This document shows positions 35,813-43,861 of a stretch of 64,000 nucleotides of DNA, piece by piece. Within the stretch, counting starts at the first letter, position 1. Each line of letters starts with the position of its first letter. The DNA lies in assembly GCA_963796225.1 (NCBI GenBank), contig CAWCLK010000055.1:1-64000 (forward strand), read 5' to 3'. The DNA comes from CAWCLK01 sp963796225. Lineage in GTDB: Bacteria > Actinomycetota > Nitriliruptoria > Nitriliruptorales > Nitriliruptoraceae. Under the pieces are notes generated by a model. It made no database searches. It was given only the letters and a program-made list of their open reading frames with translations, and was not told where the DNA came from. The translations under genes were made by a program, and so were the position numbers.

Positions 35813-36154
35813 ATGATCGACCGGGGGCGCCGTCGGCCGATCATGCTGCTGGCGGTGGGACTTGCGGTGGCTGCATTCGCCGTGTGGGTTCTCGGCCTGG
35901 TCGGTATCGGGCAGTTCGGTGAGGACCTCTGTCTCGACGATCCGCCGGCTGCGGCGACCGGCTACCAAAGCGAGGGCTCAGTGTGGCCGCCGCGACTGAC
36001 GTGCATCTACGACATGCGCGAAGGCGGCACGTTGGAGGTCGACCACTGGCTGTACGCCGCGACGGCGGCGAGCTGGGTGATCGGCTTTCCCTTGGTGGCC
36101 TCGGCGGGGATCGGAGCGGTCGGCATCCGAAAGGCGCGGGTAGGGCGTGTGTAG
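35813..36154 (+). CDS. Small two-helix membrane protein
   Basis: 113 residues from ATG 35813. Helix 1 (IMLLAVGLAVAAFAVWVLGL), an extracellular loop of ~50 residues with two cysteines (EDLCLDD; RLTCIYD), then helix 2 (WVIGFPLVASAGIGAVGI). No family recognised. AGAGAATCGG upstream is only a weak ribosome site. Confidence 0.55.
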   Translation: MIDRGRRRPIMLLAVGLAVAAFAVWVLGLVGIGQFGEDLCLDDPPAAATGYQSEGSVWPPRLTCIYDMREGGTLEVDHWLYAATAASWVIGFPLVASAGIGAVGIRKARVGRV

Positions 36155-36225
36155 GTGCCGTCGCCACACCAGATCGCACAGGAGAACTCGACCCGCGCCG
36201 CGAACGGAAACGGCTGCGGATCTGA

Positions 36226-36624
36226 TCAGTCAAGCGCGAGGGCCAGGTCGGGCACGGCTCGAGCCAATCGGTCGTCGGTGGTCAGCAACCGCCCGTGGAC
36301 CGCCTTGGCCGCGGCGACGTAGAGAGCGTCCCTGGCCGCCACGTTGTCGAGCAGGCCCCATGCCGCGCGCAGGAGATCGCGAGTGATCGGCAGGCGCTGC
36401 ATGGCAAGGGCGGCGAGCCGGTCGAGCAGTTCGGTGACCTGCCCGGGGGTCAGGACATCAGCACGGTGCAGGCGAGCGAGGGCCGACAGCACTTCGGCGT
36501 CGAGGTGCGCCACGGTCATGAGGGTCGCATCCCCGACGTTGGTCAGGGCCCGACGGACCTGCTCGCCCGCATGACTACGAACGAGCAGGTCGACGGCGGC
36601 GGAGGCGCCGACGACGAGGATCAC
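36226..36624 (-). CDS. vapC: VapC-type PIN-domain toxin lacking the first catalytic Asp
   Basis: 132 residues from GTG 36624, overlapping the vapB stop (GTGA). PIN domain RNase of a toxin-antitoxin pair. The second acidic residue (HLDAEVLSAL) and the later ones (VAARDALYVAAAK; TTDDRLARAV) are present. The first, in the usual VVDAS motif, is Gly here (VVGASAAVDLL). In PIN nucleases this Asp binds the catalytic metal, so the toxin may be inactive. Confidence 0.85.
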   Translation of the reverse strand: MILVVGASAAVDLLVRSHAGEQVRRALTNVGDATLMTVAHLDAEVLSALARLHRADVLTPGQVTELLDRLAALAMQRLPITRDLLRAAWGLLDNVAARDALYVAAAKAVHGRLLTTDDRLARAVPDLALALD

Positions 36625-36848
36625 GGAAGCTCGTCGCGGACAGCGCGGATGACGTCGGCGCCGGAGACGTCGGGATGGGTCGGCAGGTCCTCGAGGTCGC
36701 GCAACCACTCCACGAGGCTGGGCGTGGCCGTCGACTGCTCCAGCAGCCGGGCCACGTAAGCCTGCAGGCTCATGCCGGCGAGTTCGGCCCGACGCTTGAG
36801 TTCCTCATGCGTACCCGCCGGAAGATCTCGGATCAGCAGATCGCCCAT
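36621..36848 (-). CDS. vapB: VapB-type antitoxin
   Basis: 75 residues. Begins MGDLLIRDLPAGTHEELKRR with the ribbon-helix-helix DNA-binding pattern of FitA-like VapB. The C-terminal half (PSLVEWLRDLEDLPTHPDVS) would bind the toxin. An excellent AAGGAGGTG ribosome site precedes the ATG. Overlaps vapC. Confidence 0.85.
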   Translation of the reverse strand: MGDLLIRDLPAGTHEELKRRAELAGMSLQAYVARLLEQSTATPSLVEWLRDLEDLPTHPDVSGADVIRAVRDELP

Positions 36849-36861
36849 GCTCGCACCTCCT

Positions 36862-36879
36862 TGCTATCACAATGCTATC
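36862..36879 (-). promoter_or_regulatory. Direct repeats upstream of vapBC
   Basis: TGCTATC occurs twice, 11 bases apart (36862-36868 and 36873-36879), just upstream of the vapB ribosome site. The spacing of one helical turn fits an autoregulatory VapBC operator, and the AT-rich block may include the -10 element. Confidence 0.5.
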
Positions 36880-36949
36880 GCAGCCGGGCCATGAGTGACA
36901 CGGTCGCAGCGCGGAGCCGGGGGATCGTGATGGGCCACGCTGAGCCCAG

Positions 36950-37423
36950 GCCGCAGCGGTGATGGCCGAGTGGCGCAGCGAGTGCGGCGTGATGTGCTTG
37001 CCACACCCGATCCGGCGGGCCAGCCGTGCCACGATCCGGGCCGCGGCGGGACGGTTCATCCGCGTGCCCGCGCGGGTGAGCAGCAACGGGCCGGTCGTGC
37101 GTGCGGCCACGACCGGGTCGATCGCCGCGACGGTGCGTGGCGGCAGCGGGATGACAGCGGGCTTGTCGCCCTTCCCGACGATGGCCAGGGTGTGGTGCCA
37201 GCGGTCCTCGGCCAGGTCATCGACATCTGCCCCGCACGCTTCGCCGACCCGCAGCCCGTTGATCGCCTGGCGTAGCCCTCGATGTCGGCGCGTCGGACCT
37301 CGAACAGTCCGCGTGACTGCCCATGGCAGTTGGCAAGCCACAGTGACAGGTCCGATGCGTAGGCGGCACGGGTCGCCGCTGAGGCGTACCCGTCGACGAA
37401 CTCACTGATGGGATGGCCGCATC
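36950..37423 (-). pseudogene. Tyrosine recombinase (integrase) remnant with internal deletion
   Basis: The upstream part reads EFVDGYASAATRAAYASDLS then LWLANCHGQSRGLFEVRRAD, the SAM-like N-terminal domain of a phage-type integrase. In a different frame, after an evident deletion, comes INGLRVGEACGADVDDLAED (first catalytic Arg region) and later ITPHSLRHSAITAA (His-x-x-Arg). The C-terminal Tyr region and about 100 or more central residues are absent. Relic of an integrase that may have mobilised the surrounding island. Confidence 0.7.
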
Positions 37424-37627
37424 GTCACGGCCAAGAGCGATAGCGCCCATGGGGGTGTCCTTGATCGACAACCTCCCAGCATCCACCGATGACCACGTGA
37501 GCGGTATCGCTGCTCACAACGCCGACCGTGTAACGGTGCACAACGGCTGCGCGGTTCTTCACCGGATGGCCATCCGGGGTCGAGCACCACGATGGTGGCA
37601 CACTTCCCAAACCGGAGAGGGGGAGGC

Positions 37628-37840
37628 ATGCGGATCGCGTTCGCACTCGCTGTGGCGCTGCTCGGGGTTGCCGCGATCGCCTGGGGCGTCACGGACACCC
37701 AATGCTGGAGTACGTCCTACGACACGGGGGTCTGTGTCGGAACGGGAACGGGCTTGGGGGTGGCCGTAGCTGGAGGTGTGCTCGTGGGCGGGGGCGTGAC
37801 GGGTGCTGTCGCTGTCCGGCGGGGGCGGGCAGTTCGGTAG
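37628..37840 (+). CDS. Small two-helix membrane protein
   Basis: 70 residues from ATG 37628 with GGAGAGGGGGAGG upstream. Helix 1 (IAFALAVALLGVAAIAWGV), a short Cys-containing loop (DTQCWSTSYDTGVCVG), helix 2 (GVAVAGGVLVGGGVTGAVAV) and an Arg-rich tail. No family recognised. Confidence 0.6.
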   Translation: MRIAFALAVALLGVAAIAWGVTDTQCWSTSYDTGVCVGTGTGLGVAVAGGVLVGGGVTGAVAVRRGRAVR

Positions 37841-37958
37841 GTGTCATCGGTGATCCCTTCGTGTGCTGAGACCACTTGCCAGATCGGGGGGGGTCGCCGT
37901 GCTTCTCCGCTGCGTGAACGATCGAGGCCCTGCGGTGACCCGTGGGGAAGGGAGATCG

Positions 37959-38393
37959 ATGTCGGTTGAGCTCGCATGGCTCGTGACCGTCGGCCCGCCG
38001 GAGCTTCTCGCGTTGGTCGGCGGCGCGGCCCTCCGGGGACGAGGTTCCGGGACGCGTGCCACGGGATGTCTGATGATCGCGTTCCTGGTGGCTCTGTTCT
38101 GGCTGTTCTGGGTGCAAGGCGTCACCTTGAGCGCGAGCGGCGTGTCAACGGCTCTGGGACTGTCCGTGTCGTGCAACGTCGGGCTGGTGTCTTCGACCAG
38201 TGCCCAGCGGCTCTGGCACCGTGGGGAGACGTCCCGCCGCATGACTACGGACGCTTCGCAGGCGTCCACCGCCGTCGGGGACCACCCGCTCGTATCGCGC
38301 ATGCGAGGCCGGTCGCGAACGGCGGCTTCCGTCAGTTCAGGGAGAACACGCGGCGGAGGGCGGCGTCGATCGCTCGCATGGTCGCCGGGCTGA
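37959..38393 (+). CDS. Hypothetical membrane protein, overlaps the MazF gene end
   Basis: 144 residues from ATG 37959, with AAGGGAG five bases upstream. Three hydrophobic stretches (ELLALVGGAAL; LMIAFLVALFWLFWVQG; VSTALGLSVSCNVGLV) are followed by a basic, low-complexity tail that overlaps the 3' end of the opposing mazF by 62 bases. The tail may be non-native. No family recognised. Confidence 0.5.
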   Translation: MSVELAWLVTVGPPELLALVGGAALRGRGSGTRATGCLMIAFLVALFWLFWVQGVTLSASGVSTALGLSVSCNVGLVSSTSAQRLWHRGETSRRMTTDASQASTAVGDHPLVSRMRGRSRTAASVSSGRTRGGGRRRSLAWSPG

Positions 38394-38664
38394 GCGAGCC
38401 GCGGCGGTCCTCCAGATCGTTCTTGTGCACCATCTCGACCTCGTCGACCATCGCATTGCCATGCACGGGGGCGTCGGCATCGCCGAGCTCGACGACGGTG
38501 GGCAGCGGCCGTTTGGGGCGGCTGGTGATCCGCACGACGTGGACCCACTCGAACCTCGAGCGGTTGCGCCCGTCGTTGGAGACGATGACGACCGGCTTGG
38601 CGTCGTCGGTGTCGAGGTAGCGGAAGCCCCAGACTGACCCGCGCGTGATCTCGTGGTCTGCCAT
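38332..38664 (-). CDS. mazF: MazF/PemK-family endoribonuclease toxin
   Basis: 110 residues. PemK/MazF fold: RGSVWGFRYLDTDDAKPVVI, the strand with WVHVVRITSRPKRPLPTVVE and GNAMVDEVEMVHKNDLEDRR, ending in a helical SPATMRAIDAALRRV. Cuts mRNA at specific short sites in known relatives. Start overlaps the antitoxin stop as TGATG. Confidence 0.85.
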   Translation of the reverse strand: MADHEITRGSVWGFRYLDTDDAKPVVIVSNDGRNRSRFEWVHVVRITSRPKRPLPTVVELGDADAPVHGNAMVDEVEMVHKNDLEDRRGSLSPATMRAIDAALRRVFSLN

Positions 38665-38951
38665 CAGGCGCGGGAGCGGCGCCGTGCGCGCGTCTGTCGG
38701 ACCCAGTCGCGCGTGTCGTCGAAGTCACCGGCATCGACGGCGTCGTTGTAGGCGTCCTCGAGCAGGGCTTCCTGGACATGACGCACGCCCAGCAGCACCA
38801 GCGCTCGTAGCTCGGCCGAGTCGGACGACAGTGGCTGCCCGACAAGCGCTTCGAGGGCGGCGTGCTCCGAGGTGCTGGCGTCGAGGAACGGAGCGACGAC
38901 CTGGCTGTCCTGCTGGTAGAAGTTGACGGTCTTGCGGTTCAGGGTGTCCAT
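38664..38951 (-). CDS. Antitoxin paired with MazF
   Basis: 95 residues from ATG 38951; a longer start at 38987 is possible but adds a Cys-rich stretch that does not look native. Begins MDTLNRKTVNFYQQDSQVVA, an N-terminal beta strand typical of ribbon-helix-helix or related antitoxins, followed by two helices (SSDSAELRALVLLGVRHVQE) and an acidic C-terminal part. Coupled to MazF by TGATG. The start is flanked by a 19-bp palindrome. Confidence 0.72.
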   Translation of the reverse strand: MDTLNRKTVNFYQQDSQVVAPFLDASTSEHAALEALVGQPLSSDSAELRALVLLGVRHVQEALLEDAYNDAVDAGDFDDTRDWVRQTRARRRSRA

Positions 38952-38969
38952 GCTGCATAGGGTGCAGCA
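38951..38969. promoter_or_regulatory. Palindrome at the antitoxin start
   Basis: TGCTGCA-TAGGG-TGCAGCA, perfect seven-base arms, begins on the last base of the antitoxin ATG. It would cover the ribosome site or transcription start. Autoregulation by the toxin-antitoxin complex is the usual model. Confidence 0.6.
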
Positions 38970-38989
38970 GTGGGTGCAGAAGCGCAAGG

Positions 38990-39370
38990 CCTGTGTCGAC
39001 GCCAGACCCGTCGCAGATCGCCCGCTTGTATCGACGTGCGGGTGAGGCGAACCGGCGACCCAAGGTCAGGTCAGCCCAACCGTGCGTGGGAGAGCGCATC
39101 CGCGGACGCGCCCCGATCGAGACTTCAGCGCTACGCCCGACGGTCGCGCTGGGCATCACTGATCGCGAGCGCGACCGCTGCATGGCGGCGTCGCGGGTGT
39201 TGTCACTCATCAGGAGGCGAGGCGGTAGTGCCGGGGCGGGCTCGTCCTCACCGGGTGAGCCCCGTGTGCCTGCGGTGGACGACCGACCTCGGGGGTGGCC
39301 AGTCGGCGTTGGCGCGGGGACGCGGGGGCTGGCACGGTGACGGACCCGCCCCGACCGACGGACGCCCACC
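38990..39370. other. Region without a recognisable gene
   Basis: The plus-strand open frames here have no ribosome site or recognisable domain and arginine-rich, noise-like translations. No gene is called. Possible promoter of the DUF255 gene downstream. Confidence 0.6.
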
Positions 39371-41449
39371 GTGCCCAACCGCCTGGCCGACACCACCTCG
39401 CCCTATCTGCTCCAGCATGCCGACAACCCCGTGGACTGGTACCCGTGGGGTGACGAGGCCTTCGAGGAGGCGCGGCGCCGCGACGTGCCGATCTTCCTCT
39501 CGGTGGGGTACGAGCTGTCACTGGTAGACCACTGGTGTCACGTGATGGCCCACGAGTCCTTCGAGGACGAGCAGGTCGCCGCGGTCATGAACGAGCAGTT
39601 CGTGAACGTGAAGGTCGACCGCGAGGAGCGCCCCGACGTCGATGCCGTGTACATGGCCGCCGTGCAGGGCATGACGGGGCGGGGCGGCTGGCCGATGTCG
39701 GTGTTCCTCGACCACGACCGCCGGCCCTTCTACGCCGGCACCTACTGGCCGAAGCAGGGGCGCGGTGGGATGCCGGGCTTCCCGGCGGTGCTCGAGGCCA
39801 TCCACGACGCCTGGGCCAACCGCCGCGAGGAGGTCGTCGACTCCGCCGGTGAGATCGTCGAGGCGCTGGCATCGGCGGGGCGCAGCGCCGCCGAGGACGC
39901 GGTCGACCTCGAGCTGTCCGCGCAGGCGGTCGACGTCGTGGTCGATCGGGCGTGGGACCGCCAGCTCGGCGGCTTCGGGCGGGCCCCGAAGTTCCCCCAG
40001 GCCATGACCATCGGGCTGCTGCTGGACCACCATGCCCGGACCGGGCACGCCGGGGCGCTGGAGGCCGCGGTGCACTCGCTGCACGCCATGGCGCGGGGCG
40101 GGATCCACGACCAGGTCGCGGGCGGGTTCGCCCGGTACTCGACCGACGCCCGCTGGCTGGTCCCGCACTTCGAGAAGATGCTCTACGACAACGGCCTGCT
40201 GCTGGACGTCTACGCGCGCGCCGCAGCGTTGACCGGCGACGTCGAGCTCGAACGTGTCACCCGCTCCACCGCCGACTACCTGATCCGCGAGATGCAGCAC
40301 GAGGCCGGCGGGTTCTTCAGCGCCACCGACGCCGACAGCGAGGGCGTGGAGGGCAAGTTCTTCGTGTGGACCGACGAGGAGTTCCGCGAGGTCTGCACGA
40401 CGGCTGGCGTCGACCCGGACCGCTACGCCGCCTTCCACGGTGTGGTGCCGGACGGCAACTTCACCGCCGAGGCGGCTGGGCACGCCCCGCCCCGCGCCAA
40501 CATCCTGCACGAGCCGGTGGACCGGGCCACCTTCGCCGACCAGCACGGCATCTCACGCGAGACGCTCGAGGCCGAGCTGCGTCGCCTGCACATCGCCCTG
40601 TACGACCGCCGCAGCGACCGGGTCCCCCCGGGGCTGGACGACAAGGTGCTGACCTCGTGGAACGCCCTGGCGATCCGCGGGCTGGCCCGCGCCGCCCTGC
40701 ACCTGGGCGAGCCGCGGTACGCCGAGGCGGCAGCCCGGTCCGCCCGGTTCCTGCGGGACCACGCCGTCGTGGACGGGCGACTCCACCACACGTGGAAGGA
40801 CGGTGTGGCCGCCGTCCCCGCCTTCCTCGAGGACGTCGCCGGGCTGGCGGCCGCCCTGCCATGGCTCGGCGCCGCCACGGGCGAGCCGGCATGGACCGCC
40901 TGGGCCGCCGAGCTGGCCGACGACGCCGTCGCGCGCTTCACCGACCCTGACGGCGGCTACTTCCAGACGGCGGCCGACGCCGAGGCGCTCGTCACCCGCC
41001 CCAAGGACACCTGGGACAACGCCACGCCGTCGGGCAACTCGTTGCTGGCGTCCGCCGCGTGGCAGCTCGCCCTGCTGACGGGGGAGGGCCGGTGGCGTGG
41101 TGTTGCCGAGGACGTGGTGACCGCCTTCGCCGGGGACGTCCGGCGCGCCCCGACCGGGTTCGGTGAGCTGCTGCAGGTCGTCGAGGCACTCGCGGCCGAT
41201 CCCCGCGAGGTGGCCGTGGTCGGACCCGCCGGCACCGCCCGGGACGCCCTCCTGCACGCGGCGCTCGGCCTGCCGCGCCCCGGGCTCGTGGCCGCCGTGG
41301 CGGATCCCGATGACGCCGACGTCGCGCGGGTGCCGCTGCTGCAGGACCGCCCCGCCCGCGACGGGGCGCCGACCGCCTACGTGTGCCGCGGCTTCGTGTG
41401 CGACGCCCCGACCACCCACCCGGAGGAGGTCGCGGCCGCCGTGCGGTGA
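39371..41449 (+). CDS. DUF255 thioredoxin-fold/glycoside-hydrolase-like protein (YyaL/SSP411 family)
   Basis: 692 residues. N-terminal thioredoxin-like DUF255 domain: NRLADTTSPYLLQHADNPVD, then HVMAHESFEDEQVAAVMNE and VKVDREERPDVDAVYM. The rest is an (alpha/alpha)6 barrel: FGRAPKFPQAMTIGLLL, GGIHDQVAGGFARYSTDARW and DDKVLTSWNALAIRGLARAA. The family usually has G-Y-x-x-C-H-W-C. Here this is GYELSLVDHWCHVM, with the first Cys lost by a 12-nt in-frame insertion at 39512-39535. The enzymatic role is not established in the family. Start is a clean ATG with the strong SPYLLQH motif next to it. Confidence 0.87.
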   Translation: MPNRLADTTSPYLLQHADNPVDWYPWGDEAFEEARRRDVPIFLSVGYELSLVDHWCHVMAHESFEDEQVAAVMNEQFVNVKVDREERPDVDAVYMAAVQGMTGRGGWPMSVFLDHDRRPFYAGTYWPKQGRGGMPGFPAVLEAIHDAWANRREEVVDSAGEIVEALASAGRSAAEDAVDLELSAQAVDVVVDRAWDRQLGGFGRAPKFPQAMTIGLLLDHHARTGHAGALEAAVHSLHAMARGGIHDQVAGGFARYSTDARWLVPHFEKMLYDNGLLLDVYARAAALTGDVELERVTRSTADYLIREMQHEAGGFFSATDADSEGVEGKFFVWTDEEFREVCTTAGVDPDRYAAFHGVVPDGNFTAEAAGHAPPRANILHEPVDRATFADQHGISRETLEAELRRLHIALYDRRSDRVPPGLDDKVLTSWNALAIRGLARAALHLGEPRYAEAAARSARFLRDHAVVDGRLHHTWKDGVAAVPAFLEDVAGLAAALPWLGAATGEPAWTAWAAELADDAVARFTDPDGGYFQTAADAEALVTRPKDTWDNATPSGNSLLASAAWQLALLTGEGRWRGVAEDVVTAFAGDVRRAPTGFGELLQVVEALAADPREVAVVGPAGTARDALLHAALGLPRPGLVAAVADPDDADVARVPLLQDRPARDGAPTAYVCRGFVCDAPTTHPEEVAAAVR

Positions 41450-41452
41450 CGC

Positions 41453-42379
41453 TCAGCGCGGGCGGGTCACGTCGTCGCCGCCGACGAACACCGACACCGG
41501 GCCGTCGTGGGAGACGACGAAGACCCAGGCGTCCGGCCGTCGGCGCGAGAACCGAGCGGCCGAGCGGTGGCGCATCCCGCCGACGGGCGGCGTGACCGGT
41601 TCGGTGGCCACGGCCGTGCCGCGGAGCTCGGCCCCGACCCACCACAGCGCCCCGCCCGGCGACACCAGGGTCGCCCCGTCGTGCTGGCGCAGCAGGTTGG
41701 TGATGGCCCCGTCGTGCGCACGCTCGCGCAGCGACAGCAGGGGTGTCGACCCGCCTGCCGGCAGGGACGCCTCGCACCCGGTGCGTTGCCAGTCCGGCAG
41801 CCACACCAGCGTCGCCCCGACCTCACGGGGGCCGAGCACGTGGGCGACGAGGTCGAGCAACCCGCCCAGCACCTCGACGTCGCCGGGCATCCCATCGTGC
41901 GCGCGCAGCCGGTCGAGCAGGGCCGGGGCGGTCGGTCGGGCGTTCCACTGCGCCCGGCGGCGCGTCCAGATCCGGTCCGCCCCGAGCAGGTGCAGGTCCC
42001 CGGTCGGGTCGAGCCGCACCACGCTCGCGCCCCGCTCCCGGCAGGTGGCGACCAGCTCCCGCTCGGTGACGGGCCCCCGGGCCAGCCACAGCGACACCTC
42101 GTCGCCGATCCGCTCCACGAAGCTGCTGTGCCCGTCGGCCAGCTGTCGCAGGCGTTCGGCGTCCTCGAACTCGGTACGCCCCGCGGTCGTCCCGGTCCGC
42201 GCCGCCTGGTCGGTGGTCAGCACCACCGCCCCGTACCCGGGAAGCGTGCCCTCGTGGGCCTGTCGTCGTAGGGCGTGGCCGAGCTCGTCGAGCACGGCGG
42301 CCCCGACGTCGTGGATGCCGAGCTCGCCCAGCTCGGTCTGCAGGCGGGCGAGCAGCGAGTCGGTGGCGGGGTCGGACAC
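41453..42379 (-). CDS. Diadenylate cyclase (DisA_N/DAC domain) protein
   Basis: 308 residues from GTG 42379. C-terminal DAC domain that makes c-di-AMP from ATP: DGA in RAHDGAITNLLRQHDGA, and RHRSA in GGMRHRSAARFSRRRPDAWV, followed by VFVVSHDGPVSVFVGG. The N-terminal ~170 residues (ELGIHDVGAAVLDELGHALR) are unlike the DisA helical domains or the CdaA membrane helices and may be a regulatory domain. No membrane helices seen. Ends three bases from the convergent DUF255 gene. Confidence 0.82.
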   Translation of the reverse strand: MSDPATDSLLARLQTELGELGIHDVGAAVLDELGHALRRQAHEGTLPGYGAVVLTTDQAARTGTTAGRTEFEDAERLRQLADGHSSFVERIGDEVSLWLARGPVTERELVATCRERGASVVRLDPTGDLHLLGADRIWTRRRAQWNARPTAPALLDRLRAHDGMPGDVEVLGGLLDLVAHVLGPREVGATLVWLPDWQRTGCEASLPAGGSTPLLSLRERAHDGAITNLLRQHDGATLVSPGGALWWVGAELRGTAVATEPVTPPVGGMRHRSAARFSRRRPDAWVFVVSHDGPVSVFVGGDDVTRPR

Positions 42380-42463
42380 GAACGCGGCACCTTCACGCCG
42401 GGAAGCCAGGACGCTACGGGGGGTGAGGTCACGTCGGCCCGGCCGAGCGGCCGGGCCGTCCGG

Positions 42464-42823
42464 TCAGCGCTCGATGCCCGTGACCACCTCGCCGATCCAC
42501 GTCGCCAGCGACACCACGATCGCCCCGAGGAACGTCGCGCCGAACCCGGTGGAGTCCAGCCCGAGGTCCGTGGCGCGCGAGACCGCGACCACGATCTGGA
42601 GCAGCACGGCGTTCACCACCAGCAGGAAGAGTCCCAGGGTGAGGATGATGAACGGCAGGGACAGCAGCTTGGCCACCGGCTTGACCACCGCGTTGAGCAC
42701 GGCGAGGACGGCGGCGATGATCACGAGCGCGATCCAGGTGCCGTCGAAGGTGAGGCCGTCGATGAACGCGACGGCCAACCACACCGCCCCGGCGTTGACC
42801 GCCAGGCGCAGTACCAGGTCCAT
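42464..42823 (-). CDS. Phage-holin-family (YvlD-like) membrane protein
   Basis: 119 residues, four hydrophobic helices (WLAVAFIDGLTFDGTWIALV; AVLAVLNAVVKPVAKLL). Conserved NAVVKPV-LLSLP-LTLGLF pattern of the phage holin family IV/YvlD. The family is chromosomal in most bacteria and need not be a lysis protein. Short, single gene. Confidence 0.85.
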   Translation of the reverse strand: MDLVLRLAVNAGAVWLAVAFIDGLTFDGTWIALVIIAAVLAVLNAVVKPVAKLLSLPFIILTLGLFLLVVNAVLLQIVVAVSRATDLGLDSTGFGATFLGAIVVSLATWIGEVVTGIER

Positions 42824-42886
42824 GTTGCTGCTCCCGTCGGGCGTCGGTCACGGTAACGGGCGGACGGCTCGTATCCTCGCACGTCG

Positions 42887-43861
42887 GTGACCGGGACGAC
42901 GGACGAAGGTGCACGGGTGCGTGACTGGGGCGAACGCGACGCTCGGTGGGCGGGGATCCGCAGCGAGACCTGCACCATCACCACCGCCGACGGCGACCGG
43001 ACCGAGGTGCACCTGTTGCGCGCCGGCCCCGACGACGACAGCGGCGGCGACCCCACCCTGCTCGTCCACGGCCTCGGTGGCAGCGCCACCAACTGGCTGG
43101 ACGTCATGGGCCCGCTCGCGGCCGACGGACCGGTCGTCGCGGTCGACCTGCCCGGCTTCGGCCGCACCGAGCCGCCGACCGCACGCGCCGGCCGGATCGA
43201 CGCGCAGGGCCACTTCCTGGACCGGTTCCTGCGCGAGCTCGGATGGGGTCGGACCGTCGTCCACGGCAACTCGATGGGCGGACTGCTGGCGGTGCTGCTC
43301 GCCGCCCGGTCGCCGCATCGGGTCCAGCGGCTGGTCCTGACCGCCCCGGCGCTGCCCGCACCTCGCCGCCCCGACGCGATCTCCCCGGCCGCCCTCGCTC
43401 GTTTCGCCCCGTTCGTGTCATGGCGGCTCGGCCACCTCGTCCTCGAGCGCGTCTACGGCCAGTCCAGCCCCGAGGAGGTGCGGCAGGACACGATGCGGCT
43501 GGTCATGGGCGAGGTCGAGGACGTCCGCCCCGCCATGCGCCAGGTCCAGATCGAGAACGTCGAGCTCGCCCGCCAGGTCGACTGGCGTCTGCCCTCCTTC
43601 GCGCGAGCCGCCAGCGACCTGGCCCACACGCTCGCGCGGGCACGGTCGGTCCAGCAGGCCATCGATGCCGTGGTGGCCCCGACGCTGGTGGTCTGGGGTG
43701 ACCAGGACAAGCTCGTCAGCCGTGCGGCCATGGACGAGACGATGGCACGCCGCCCCGACTGGCGCCGTGTCGACATGCCCGGGGTCGGGCACGCCCCGAT
43801 GCTGGAGGCGCCGGACGGCTGGCTGGACGCCGTGCGGACCGCGGGGTTCTCAGGGCAGTGA
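42887..43861 (+). CDS. Alpha/beta-fold hydrolase
   Basis: 324 residues starting at GTG 42887 (GTG 42917 also plausible). Typical fold: oxyanion HGLGGSATNWL, nucleophile elbow HGNSMGGLLAVLLA, acid in VVWGDQDKLVS and histidine in GVGHAPMLEAPDGW. Twelve-base tail overlap with the opposing NUDIX gene. Substrate unknown. Confidence 0.88.
   Translation: MTGTTDEGARVRDWGERDARWAGIRSETCTITTADGDRTEVHLLRAGPDDDSGGDPTLLVHGLGGSATNWLDVMGPLAADGPVVAVDLPGFGRTEPPTARAGRIDAQGHFLDRFLRELGWGRTVVHGNSMGGLLAVLLAARSPHRVQRLVLTAPALPAPRRPDAISPAALARFAPFVSWRLGHLVLERVYGQSSPEEVRQDTMRLVMGEVEDVRPAMRQVQIENVELARQVDWRLPSFARAASDLAHTLARARSVQQAIDAVVAPTLVVWGDQDKLVSRAAMDETMARRPDWRRVDMPGVGHAPMLEAPDGWLDAVRTAGFSGQ

Noticed and set aside
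38993..39340. 115-codon plus frame upstream of DUF255
   Set aside because: No ribosome site, Arg-rich translation, no recognisable motif.
42464..42823. Phage lysis gene / prophage
   Set aside because: The holin-family name is misleading; no phage genes around, and the YvlD-like family is chromosomal.
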